DNA of 5,818 bases from Candidatus Falkowiibacteriota bacterium (GTDB lineage Bacteria; Patescibacteriota; Patescibacteriia; Patescibacteriales; GWE2-39-37): positions 1 to 5,818 of the forward strand of contig JAAXVE010000055.1 in the NCBI GenBank assembly GCA_013335665.1, read 5' to 3'. Numbering within the stretch: the first letter of the stretch is position 1; each line of letters begins with the position of its first letter. The position numbers were made by a program, and so were the translations under genes. The notes under the pieces are model-generated. The model saw only the letters and a program-made list of their open reading frames with translations. It was not told where the DNA came from and did no database searches. Shown here piece after piece: positions 1 through 5,818 of the stretch.

Positions 1-665
1 ATTAGCCTAGCTATTAATAAATCTTTCAATATCTTGAATCCCCCAGAAAACTTCTGGCCGAAATGGTGATAGATGACCGTAATCGGCACCTCCGTAACGA
101 CAAAACCCGAGCGTACGCTCTTAGCCCGTATCTCAGAGGCGTGGGCCATTCCGTCTTGTTGCCAAGCGATCTTCTTAAAAGCTTCCGGCGTAAATGCTCT
201 GAAGCCACTCTGAGGGTCAGTCAGTTCAACCTTGAACAGCAAACGGTTTACCAGCCTTGCCAAAGGCATGATCAGATACTCCTTAGCCTTAGGCATGTTA
301 GTGCTTTTCTTCAGCAAGAACCTCGAACCAAAGACGATCTGAGCCTCATTTCGAACAATCGGAGCAATAACTGTGGCGATGTCCTCTGACAAAAACTGGC
401 CGTCAGCATCGAAATGAACGATTATATCTGCGCAGCACTGGACAGCAAAACGCGTACCAGTACGGAGCGCTGCGCCTTGGCCACGATTTATCACGTGCCG
501 TAAAACTGTGGCCCCGGCATCCTGGGACAAGGCAGCCGTATTGTCTTTGGAACCGTCATCGACTACGACAACGCAATCGACTACCGGCAGCACAGATTTG
601 ATGACAGGAACGATATTCTTCTCTTCATTCAGGGCGGGGATAATGCAATAGACCTTTGCTTTCAT
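1..665 (-). CDS. GT2 family glycosyltransferase, dolichyl/polyprenyl-phosphate sugar synthase-like (C-terminus off the left edge)
   Basis: The reading frame is open from an ATG at 663-665 to the window edge, giving 221 visible residues with no stop. It opens with the GT2 nucleotide-binding signature (CIIPALNEE, residues 7-15), has DDGS at 36-39, the metal-binding DAD (DXD) at 86-88 in HFDADGQF, and TDPQSGFRAF at 149-158, a motif typical of the dolichyl-phosphate mannose synthase branch. The family transfers a sugar from a nucleotide donor, often to a polyprenyl phosphate on the inner membrane face; the donor here cannot be read from sequence. No membrane helix is visible in the part present, and such catalytic domains are usually about 230-250 residues, so only a short tail is probably missing. 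The ATG follows the stop of the SDR gene by one base, so translational coupling is likely. No Shine-Dalgarno lies at normal spacing. Family assignment is firm; the substrate is unknown. Confidence 0.93.
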   Translation of the reverse strand, partial: MKAKVYCIIPALNEEKNIVPVIKSVLPVVDCVVVVDDGSKDNTAALSQDAGATVLRHVINRGQGAALRTGTRFAVQCCADIIVHFDADGQFLSEDIATVIAPIVRNEAQIVFGSRFLLKKSTNMPKAKEYLIMPLARLVNRLLFKVELTDPQSGFRAFTPEAFKKIAWQQDGMAHASEIRAKSVRSGFVVTEVPITVIYHHFGQKFSGGFKILKDLLIARL

Positions 666-666
666 A

Positions 667-1680
667 TCAAGAAATTCTAATAAGACCTTTGCTGGCGCGA
701 AGCTCGTAAATGGCTTTTTCAAGGCCTTTCTCCAGAGTAACAATCGGCAGCCAACCCAGATCATTTAACGCCTTGCTAATATCTGGTATAGGAAGCTGCG
801 ACATGAACAGGATTTCTGGCTGATGCAGCACTTTGGAATTTGATCCAACCATCTTTATGATCTTGTTAGCAAGTTCTGTCAGATTAACCAAGGTGTCAGA
901 GCCGATGTTTATAACGTCATCGCCTTCTTTTTCCATCAGCTTAAGCGAAGCGTCAATCACATCAGAGATGTAACAGAAAGATGAGCTGAAATTTTCATCG
1001 CCGTATATCAGAAGATCTTTACCATCCAAAGCGTCACTGACAAAGTCAGGTATCATCTGATCGTCATTCAATTTCATGCGTGGCCCGTAAGTGCGGAAGA
1101 GGCGCATTATCTTGGTTTCGAATTTATGCACTTGTCCGTAAGTCACGACTGCCGTCTCTGCAAAACGTTTACCCTCGTCGTAAGAAGCTCGGGGTGAGAG
1201 AAAATCAACCACTCCCAAAAAATCCTCTTTTATTTTGCTCTGTCCTTCCAACCTGGCGCCGTAAACAACAGATGAAGAATAATGAAGGAATTTGGCATGG
1301 TACTTGGCTGCAAGCTCTAATGAGTTGATGATTCCTCGGGAATTAGCAAAAAGATTATGCAACAAGTGATTGTTGAAATTGCGAGGCGAGGTCGGGCAAG
1401 CTAGATTGTATATCTCCTGAATACCTTGGAACTGCACCTTGAACTGCTCTAACTCTGGCAAAGCTTCTAAGTTTAATGGTTCAGAAATGTCGTGATTGAT
1501 AAACTTAAAGTTAGGTTCTGACAAGAGATGGTCGATATTATTCTCGTCGCCGGTGACGAAATTATCGACACAAATCACTTTACATTCCTTAACCAGCCTG
1601 TCGCAAAGATGCGAGCCGACAAAGCCGGCACCACCTATGACTAGTACGTTTTTTTTATCGAAAATCGATTGTGATTCCAT
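667..1680 (-). CDS. NAD-dependent epimerase/dehydratase (extended SDR), UDP-glucuronate decarboxylase-like
   Basis: A 337-residue cytoplasmic enzyme that should convert a nucleotide sugar using bound NAD. The Rossmann glycine motif GGAGFVG is at residues 16-22, with Asp39 placed to hold the NAD ribose. LACPTSP at 93-99 resembles the LASPASP of UDP-xylose synthases. SSSVVYG is at 135-141, and the catalytic Tyr-x3-Lys pair is Tyr167/Lys171 in SPRASYDEGKR, which closely follows the UXS pattern. LFRTYGPRM at 194-202 and ISDVIDA further on are usual extended-SDR landmarks. Length fits the family (310-350). Two positions differ from my memory of true UXS enzymes: the Glu of TSEVYG is Val138, and the Asn of FNTYGPRM is Arg196. 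Decarboxylase activity is therefore uncertain, and a 4-epimerase or 4,6-dehydratase role is possible. It lies 43 bases after the protease gene and 1 base before the GT2 gene, which it probably supplies with donor sugar. The ATG at 1678-1680 has an AT-rich leader with no Shine-Dalgarno. Confidence 0.92.
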   Translation of the reverse strand: MESQSIFDKKNVLVIGGAGFVGSHLCDRLVKECKVICVDNFVTGDENNIDHLLSEPNFKFINHDISEPLNLEALPELEQFKVQFQGIQEIYNLACPTSPRNFNNHLLHNLFANSRGIINSLELAAKYHAKFLHYSSSVVYGARLEGQSKIKEDFLGVVDFLSPRASYDEGKRFAETAVVTYGQVHKFETKIMRLFRTYGPRMKLNDDQMIPDFVSDALDGKDLLIYGDENFSSSFCYISDVIDASLKLMEKEGDDVINIGSDTLVNLTELANKIIKMVGSNSKVLHQPEILFMSQLPIPDISKALNDLGWLPIVTLEKGLEKAIYELRASKGLIRIS

Positions 1681-1697
1681 ATTTTTGTTTATATCTT

Positions 1698-1706
1698 ATT
1701 TTAACA
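1698..1706 (-). promoter_or_regulatory. Possible weak extended -10 promoter upstream of the SDR gene
   Basis: The 43-base gap between the protease stop and the SDR start reads TGTTAAAAT on the minus strand here, an extended -10 element (TG, one base, then TAAAAT, 5 of 6 matches to consensus). No recognisable -35 lies 16-19 bases upstream. If used, the leader would be only about 10 bases. The gap is very AT-rich, so a chance match is quite possible. No hairpin followed by a T-run was found, so read-through from the protease gene is expected. Confidence 0.3.
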
Positions 1707-1723
1707 TATTTTAAAGACGGCTT

Positions 1724-3847
1724 CTACTTCTGTTCCAGGCGCAACACGGAGACCTTTACTCCATCACGATTATCTTGCGAATAGGCATAAAATGAGCTCA
1801 GCATCGACCCGCGTGAATTAAAAACTCTGACATGAGGAGCACCGCCCGTTCTTGCACCAGTAACAACTTCTGCCAGACCGTCATGGTTAACATCAGCAGC
1901 TGCCAAGCTGACTCCCTTATCAAATTTTTTGTCGTAGGCCATGAAGCTTGAAAGCTTTACACCTTTATTACTAAAGACCTTGACTTCAGGAGCTCCGCCA
2001 GAGGTGGGTGCAGTAATAATCTCATCTTTTCTATTCACGTTACCACCGTCTACGTCAGCGACTGAAACTAAAACGCCGCCACGATATTTTTTGTCGTAGG
2101 CCATGAATTGGCCTTCCAACTTGCTACCATTTTTAAAGATGCGGACTTGCGGCGAGTCACCAGGTCCGGCTGCGGCGATTATTTCAGGCGTGCCATCGGA
2201 ATTGACATCACCGACAGCCACGTTGACACCGCCGCGAAATGAAGAAACAAAGGCCATGAACTGGGATTTCATTTTCCCCTTCTGGTCAAATATTCGAATC
2301 AAGGGTTTGCTGCCAGCTGTGGGTGCAACGATAATTTCTTCTGCGCTATCGCCGTCAACATCGGCTGTAGCGATATTCACGCCAGACTTGCCTGTATTTT
2401 CAACCTTGAATTCATTCAGCACCTTCTTCCCTTCCGGCTCCATTATTTTTATCGTCGTAGAAGTCGCACCATTAATCAATGTTGTTATGATCGCACGTTG
2501 TTCGTTCAATAAGACGTTCTTAGCTGCCGTGACCGACCAAGTCAAATTTAGTCTGCCATGTCCGAGCTGCCCAAAGTAATCAGGATTTAACCTGTCGATA
2601 TTTTCCGTATTGTTCAAGAGATTAAAGATAGCCTGCTTGCGATTGAATGATGGATTAGCTGAAAATATCAAGGCTAACGCACCGCTCACCTGAGGTGTGG
2701 CGACCGAGGTGCCTGACCAGTAGCCGTCATAAAGCTTGTCGAGCGGTTCGTTGTTCAAAGTGTTGCTGGGCGAAGCGACCGAGGTACTAAAAATACTCAC
2801 ACCTGGCGCTGTAATATCGACGCAGTTAGAGCCATAGCCGGAAAAATAAGTCTTCTGGTCCATCGCGTCTGTAGCTGCAACGCCGATGACGCGGTTCTCT
2901 CCTGGACGACCATCCAAACAGACTGGATACAAAGGCTTAGCATTAAGATTGACGTCGCTTGTTCGATTATCAGCCTCATTGCCTGCGGCGGCAACCACTA
3001 CGACGCCAGCTTCGTAGGCACGACGGATAGCTTCGTCCATGCCCTGGCTATAGCCAAAGCCGACAAAGCTTAGATTAATGATATTAGCGCCGTTCATTAT
3101 GGCATAATCGATCGCCCTTATAACATTGCCTGCCGTACCTTCGCCTTTGTCATTTAGTATCTTTAAAGGCATGATACGCGATCTCCAGGCAACACCGGTA
3201 ACGCCGGCTGCATTATTGCCTTCAGCTGCGGCAATACCAGCTACAACCGTACCGTGCAACACCTCGCCCGTAAAGCCGGCTTGAAACTTCGGGCGCGGAT
3301 CAGCTGTCTTATTGACGAAATCCCAGCCGTTCACATCATCGATAAAACCGTTATTGTCGTCGTCTTTGCCGTTATTCGGTATCTCATCAGTATTGACCCA
3401 GATATTGTTTTTCAAATCCTGGTGATTAATATCGACGCCGGAGTCGATTACCGCGATCGTGATCGATCGACTCCCCTGCTCTACATCCCAAGCAGCTGGA
3501 GCTTTAATCTTCTGCAGATACCACTGCTTATTGTAAAACGTGTCAGCCGGTATGATAGCGGCGTGATAAAGATAATTCTTTTCAACCCACTCCACTCCTG
3601 TCTGCTTGCGGATATATGACATTTCTCTTTCTGGATCAGAAAAATCCCAACTGCTTCGTGACAGCTCAACCGGCTCAAGAACGCCTTTGTACTTTATTAA
3701 AATTGAGTCCGCAGGCAGAAACGAAACGTCAGCTTGAGCAGACTGGCTTTTGGAAGTGGTGAAAATCACCAACAATAAAACCAAAGCCAACGTAAGGAGA
3801 CGCTGGCTTTTATTCGTATTGATATTTTTATAAGAAAACTGATTCAT
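1724..3847 (-). CDS. Secreted subtilisin-like serine protease (S8) with C-terminal FG-GAP/VCBS-type repeats
   Basis: Counting from the ATG at 3845-3847 gives 707 residues. A basic N-terminus and hydrophobic stretch (residues 17-29), then SQSAQA ending at 39, form a Sec signal peptide. Residues 40 to about 100 look like an inhibitory propeptide, followed by QWYLQKIKAPAAWD, the usual entry into the S8 domain. The catalytic set is complete: Asp135 (VIDSGVD), His198 (HGTVVAG), oxyanion Asn290 (AAAGNE) and Ser381 (GTSVATP). An Asp/Asn-rich loop at 162-171 probably binds calcium. Cys310 and Cys342 are the only cysteines. From about residue 465 the protein is built of 51-residue FG-GAP-like repeats. 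There is no LPXTG or C-terminal membrane anchor, so it is released or held non-covalently. An in-frame TTG at 3860-3862 would add five residues; I prefer the ATG because it is a commoner start and leaves about 26 bases of leader after the -10 box at 3880-3885. Substrate unknown. Confidence 0.94.
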   Translation of the reverse strand: MNQFSYKNINTNKSQRLLTLALVLLLVIFTTSKSQSAQADVSFLPADSILIKYKGVLEPVELSRSSWDFSDPEREMSYIRKQTGVEWVEKNYLYHAAIIPADTFYNKQWYLQKIKAPAAWDVEQGSRSITIAVIDSGVDINHQDLKNNIWVNTDEIPNNGKDDDNNGFIDDVNGWDFVNKTADPRPKFQAGFTGEVLHGTVVAGIAAAEGNNAAGVTGVAWRSRIMPLKILNDKGEGTAGNVIRAIDYAIMNGANIINLSFVGFGYSQGMDEAIRRAYEAGVVVVAAAGNEADNRTSDVNLNAKPLYPVCLDGRPGENRVIGVAATDAMDQKTYFSGYGSNCVDITAPGVSIFSTSVASPSNTLNNEPLDKLYDGYWSGTSVATPQVSGALALIFSANPSFNRKQAIFNLLNNTENIDRLNPDYFGQLGHGRLNLTWSVTAAKNVLLNEQRAIITTLINGATSTTIKIMEPEGKKVLNEFKVENTGKSGVNIATADVDGDSAEEIIVAPTAGSKPLIRIFDQKGKMKSQFMAFVSSFRGGVNVAVGDVNSDGTPEIIAAAGPGDSPQVRIFKNGSKLEGQFMAYDKKYRGGVLVSVADVDGGNVNRKDEIITAPTSGGAPEVKVFSNKGVKLSSFMAYDKKFDKGVSLAAADVNHDGLAEVVTGARTGGAPHVRVFNSRGSMLSSFYAYSQDNRDGVKVSVLRLEQK
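1924..1945. repeat. Direct repeat copy 1 (22 bases) inside the FG-GAP array
   Basis: This 22-base segment (a, six t, then gtcgtaggccatgaa) is identical to 2086-2107, exactly 162 bases away, and encodes the FMAYDKK part of a repeat unit. A shorter 10-base core (aggccatgaa) recurs at 2251-2260, a further 153 bases along, matching the codon period of the array. Confidence 0.85.
2086..2107. repeat. Direct repeat copy 2 (22 bases) inside the FG-GAP array
   Basis: Identical to 1924-1945. The identity extends across all codon positions, so it is nucleotide-level identity and not only conserved protein sequence. This points to fairly recent duplication or gene conversion of a repeat unit. Confidence 0.85.
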
Positions 3848-3879
3848 CTTTTTCAGGTTCAACTTTAAATTCTGACAAT

Positions 3880-3909
3880 ATTATAACACAAAAGCGTTAA
3901 ATACTCCAA
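3880..3909 (-). promoter_or_regulatory. Sigma-70-type promoter with extended -10 upstream of the protease gene
   Basis: On the minus strand a perfect TATAAT (3880-3885) is preceded by TGT (3886-3888), making an extended -10 TGTTATAAT. At 18 bases upstream TTGGAG (3904-3909) is a weak -35, matching TTGACA at the first three positions; extended -10 promoters tolerate this. Transcription would begin near 3873, leaving a leader of about 26 bases to the ATG at 3847. It sits in the 62-base gap after the GT4 gene, so the protease and the genes after it could be expressed apart from mreB. No operator-like palindrome is visible. Confidence 0.55.
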
Positions 3910-5187
3910 CTATGCTTTTTTCAAAACTTCAAGAGTTGCAGCTGCAGTTATTTCCCAACCAAACTTCTCCACCCTTGCCAAACCTTTCGCACGTAAATCA
4001 TTTGCCAATTTCTCGTCGGTTAATACTCTAAACAAAGAATCACTTATCGATTGGGCTGAAGCTGGGTCGAAATATAGTGCAGCGTCGCCAGCAACTTCTT
4101 CTATGGGTGCAACATTAGAAGCAGCGATAGGGACATTGCAGGCCATAGCTTCAAGCAAAGGAATGCCAAAACCTTCATAGTGTGACGGGAAGATAAAGGC
4201 AGAGGCCCCGTTGAAGATATACGGCAGATCGAATTCGCTCACCCATCCTGTCTTCAAAACCTTGGAATCAAGTCTGTATTCACTGATCATATACTCGACT
4301 TCCTCATAACCAAAACTGGCACGGCCGGTCAGAACCAAGGTATACCCCTGGATCTTCTGCTGCATCATACCAAATGCTTCGACTAGCCGCGGAGTATTCT
4401 TCTTTCTCTCAAGCCGGCCCAAATAGAAAATAAAGGGGCGAGTGATTCCGTACTTGTTTAATACTTTGTCAATCGCGGGCTGATCATCTATTACCTTATA
4501 GCACTCTCGGCTATAGCCATTATGTATGACATTTATTTTTTCAAAACACTTCAGAGGGAGCTCTTTCTTGTAAACATCAATCACCTCTTGCTGTGAAAAC
4601 TTGGAAACAGTAATAATTTTTGAAGCCCTTTTCAGAGCATAGAGCGTCGACCAGGTCAGGTAATCCCGGACATTAGCACCAAAGCGCCCGCGGGTAAAAA
4701 CCCTGACCAGCAAATTGACCAGTCGCTTCTTGAATTTGTCATTCGGGCCAAGACTGGACTTGGGATAAAGCAAGTCGTCGCGTTCAAAGCCGACATCGTG
4801 TATGGTCACAACTGAGCGCCGCGGATGAATAAGCGGCAAGACATGCGATGGCACAAACAAAACATCTGGCCGATGAAACAACATTTCCCACGAAAGACGC
4901 AAGTGGGTCCATAAATAACCGAATGACCAAGTAAGGACTTTCCCGCGGAAATTATTGTGCGGACTCCTGATAATCTGATAACCATCAGTATCATAAAGTT
5001 CTTCATTAATCCAGTCTCCTAGAGGATCTAAGTTTACTAGATCAGGAGCCAAAGGCTCGTCAGTATAGAGGATATACTGATTATCCTTGTCGATCAGGGC
5101 CAATTGCTTTATCAGGTAAAAAGCGTACCATTCTGTGCCGCTTTTACGCTTGCGATTCGCCCTACTGGCATCGATGCCGATTATCAT
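3910..5187 (-). CDS. GT4 family (GT-B fold) glycosyltransferase, mannosyltransferase-like
   Basis: A 425-residue retaining glycosyltransferase that should move a sugar from a nucleotide donor onto a growing surface or lipid-linked glycan at the cytoplasmic membrane face. The acceptor-side domain begins MIIGIDASR with SGTEWYAFYL at 16-25, and has VTIHDVGFE at 127-135 and ITVSKFSQQEVI at 192-203. The donor domain has NVIHNGY (219-225), the phosphate-binding YLGRLERKKN (255-264), TGWVSEFDLP (313-322) and the E-x7-E signature Glu338/Glu346 in YEGFGIPLLEAM. Length is somewhat above the usual 360-390; the excess is at least partly a basic segment at about 144-176 (GPNDKFKKRL...RVFTRGRFG). Its ATG starts 16 bases after the mreB stop with no promoter-like sequence and no Shine-Dalgarno between, so co-transcription with mreB is likely. 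Sugar and linkage cannot be read from sequence. Confidence 0.94.
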   Translation of the reverse strand: MIIGIDASRANRKRKSGTEWYAFYLIKQLALIDKDNQYILYTDEPLAPDLVNLDPLGDWINEELYDTDGYQIIRSPHNNFRGKVLTWSFGYLWTHLRLSWEMLFHRPDVLFVPSHVLPLIHPRRSVVTIHDVGFERDDLLYPKSSLGPNDKFKKRLVNLLVRVFTRGRFGANVRDYLTWSTLYALKRASKIITVSKFSQQEVIDVYKKELPLKCFEKINVIHNGYSRECYKVIDDQPAIDKVLNKYGITRPFIFYLGRLERKKNTPRLVEAFGMMQQKIQGYTLVLTGRASFGYEEVEYMISEYRLDSKVLKTGWVSEFDLPYIFNGASAFIFPSHYEGFGIPLLEAMACNVPIAASNVAPIEEVAGDAALYFDPASAQSISDSLFRVLTDEKLANDLRAKGLARVEKFGWEITAAATLEVLKKA

Positions 5188-5203
5188 ATCAGTAAAAAAT
5201 TAT

Positions 5204-5818
5204 TTACTTTGTCGCTAAAATGCTGCGCTTGTATGAATCCAGATTTTCCAAGGCAATGCCTGTACCCTTGGCAACGCATAGCAATGAATCGTTCGCGACG
5301 TAAGCTGGAACTCCGGTTGCGCGGGATAGCAGCTGATCAATGTTACGCAGCAAAGAGCTGCCGCCCGATAAGACCATGCCCTTATCCATAATGTCCGAAG
5401 AAAGCTCTGGCGGAGTCTCGTGCAAGACTTTTTTAACAGCATTAATTATCGCCTCAAGCTCATTCTGCAAAGCCTCGGTCACGTCATTACTCGTAACAAT
5501 AATACTTCTAGGCAAGCCAGTGACGATGTCACGTCCGCGCACCTCCATAGTCAGCTTGTTTTCCAGATATAAGGCTGAACCGATATTGATCTTTATCTCC
5601 TCGGCGGTGCGTTCGCCGATGGAGAGATTATATTTGCGTCTGACGAAATCGATAATTGCACTATCAAAGCGGGTACCGCCAACTCTGACAGAAGTCGAGG
5701 CAACGATGCCGCCCAATGATATAACAGCCATTTCGGCAGTTCCGCCACCAATATCAATTATCATGTGTCCCGACGCTGATCCGATGGGGATATCAGCGCC
5801 AATGGCGGCGGCTACCGG
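5204..5818 (-). CDS. mreB: Rod shape-determining protein MreB (C-terminal 204 residues; N-terminus off the right edge)
   Basis: The frame is open to the window edge and ends in TAA at 5204-5206. Actin-like MreB forms ATP-dependent membrane filaments that guide the cell-wall elongation machinery. In the visible part, AAAIGADIPIG precedes the nucleotide-binding phosphate loop DIGGGT (visible residues 22-27), then AVISLGGIV, RVGGTRFDSAII, RRKYNLSIGERTAEEIK (60-76), VRGRDIVTGLPR and the second phosphate/adenosine region SGGSSLL (151-157), all MreB hallmarks and stronger matches than to DnaK/FtsA relatives. With a family length of about 335-350, roughly 140 N-terminal residues are missing. No truncation or frameshift is seen. 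The next gene is a glycosyltransferase 16 bases on, not mreC as in many bacteria. Confidence 0.97.
   Translation of the reverse strand, partial: PVAAAIGADIPIGSASGHMIIDIGGGTAEMAVISLGGIVASTSVRVGGTRFDSAIIDFVRRKYNLSIGERTAEEIKINIGSALYLENKLTMEVRGRDIVTGLPRSIIVTSNDVTEALQNELEAIINAVKKVLHETPPELSSDIMDKGMVLSGGSSLLRNIDQLLSRATGVPAYVANDSLLCVAKGTGIALENLDSYKRSILATK

Larger units (their letters stand above)
1727..2455 (-). repeat. Tandem FG-GAP/VCBS-type repeat array encoding the protease C-terminus
   Basis: The array has a period of about 51 codons (153 bases; one unit is 54 codons, 162 bases). Each unit has a strand pair of the type VRIF..G....F.AY, then GGV.VA.ADV and a DxDxDG-like calcium loop followed by E-I-I. 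The calcium-loop first Asp residues are 496, 547, 598 and 652 of the protease (ATG numbering). There are five copies of the VRIF..F.AY half but only four calcium loops: the final unit stops at GVKVSVLRLEQK. Repeats of this kind form beta-propeller blades in integrin-type folds; five or fewer blades suggests an incomplete propeller, an unusual one, or assembly between chains. Confidence 0.88.

Noticed and set aside
63..389. Plus-strand open frame of 108 codons
   Set aside because: It lies entirely antisense to the GT2 gene, whose DAD and SGFR motifs are intact; the plus-strand translation has no recognisable domain and low-complexity Arg/Ser/Leu content typical of shadows.
667..669. Possible reassigned TGA codon (as in Gracilibacteria)
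   Set aside because: The TGA sits at the expected C-terminal end of the SDR enzyme and directly before the next ATG, and no in-frame TGA occurs inside any gene here.
1681..1723. Possible terminator between the protease and SDR genes
   Set aside because: The gap has an AT-rich run but no GC-rich inverted repeat followed by T residues on the minus strand.
2103..2579. Plus-strand open frame of 158 codons
   Set aside because: Antisense to the protease repeat region. Its length comes from the regular codon use of the repeats, not from coding constraint of its own.
3452..3471. Cluster of three GATC sites and a small palindrome (gatcgatc)
   Set aside because: It falls within the codons for the conserved SRSITIAVID stretch before the catalytic Asp. 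Protein constraint explains it, and no similar sites occur in the gaps, so an operator or methylation switch is not supported.
3254..3619. Plus-strand open frame of 121 codons
   Set aside because: Antisense to the catalytic domain of the protease, and its Ile/Val/Asp-rich translation mirrors the other strand. No start signal or domain supports it.
3848..3862. TTG start of the protease five codons upstream
   Set aside because: In frame and possible, but TTG is rarer, lies only about 11 bases from the predicted transcript start, and adds nothing needed by the signal peptide.

Overview
The window is a compact stretch of bacterial DNA in which every supportable gene lies on the minus strand. Reading in the direction of transcription, from high to low coordinates, the order is: the C-terminal part of mreB (cut by the right edge), a GT4 glycosyltransferase, a secreted subtilisin-like (S8) protease with C-terminal FG-GAP-type repeats, an extended SDR nucleotide-sugar epimerase/decarboxylase, and a GT2 glycosyltransferase cut by the left edge. 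Gaps between genes are 16, 62, 43 and 1 base, so almost everything is coding. I see no RNA gene, insertion sequence, CRISPR array or rho-independent terminator.

The organism is probably a bacterium of the Candidate Phyla Radiation (Patescibacteria). This is an inference from the tight packing, the moderate base composition, the S8 protease and FG-GAP repeats of a style I associate with that group, and the weak or absent Shine-Dalgarno motifs. It is not proven by a marker gene. All genes use standard stops (TAA, TAG, TGA). One gene ends at a TGA exactly where its family should end, which argues against the TGA-reassigned codes of Gracilibacteria/Absconditabacteria.

Region by region: 5204-5818 holds the last 204 residues of the actin-like shape protein MreB. 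3910-5187 is a retaining GT-B glycosyltransferase, probably co-transcribed with mreB. 3848-3909 carries a perfect TATAAT with an extended -10 TG, so the downstream genes probably have their own promoter. 1724-3847 is the exported protease, with a signal peptide, a propeptide, an intact Asp/His/Asn/Ser catalytic set and about four and a half 51-residue repeats. 667-1680 is a UDP-glucuronate-decarboxylase-like SDR, and 1-665 is a dolichyl-phosphate-mannose-synthase-like GT2 almost fused to it (1-base gap).

Taken together this looks like a cell-envelope locus: a cytoskeletal shape protein, enzymes that make and transfer sugars to a surface or lipid-linked glycan, and an exported protease that could act at the same surface. 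Each family is known. The unusual parts are the combination (mreB followed by a glycosyltransferase rather than mreC), the protease-repeat fusion, and two changed active-site positions in the SDR enzyme. I do not see a clearly new type of system.
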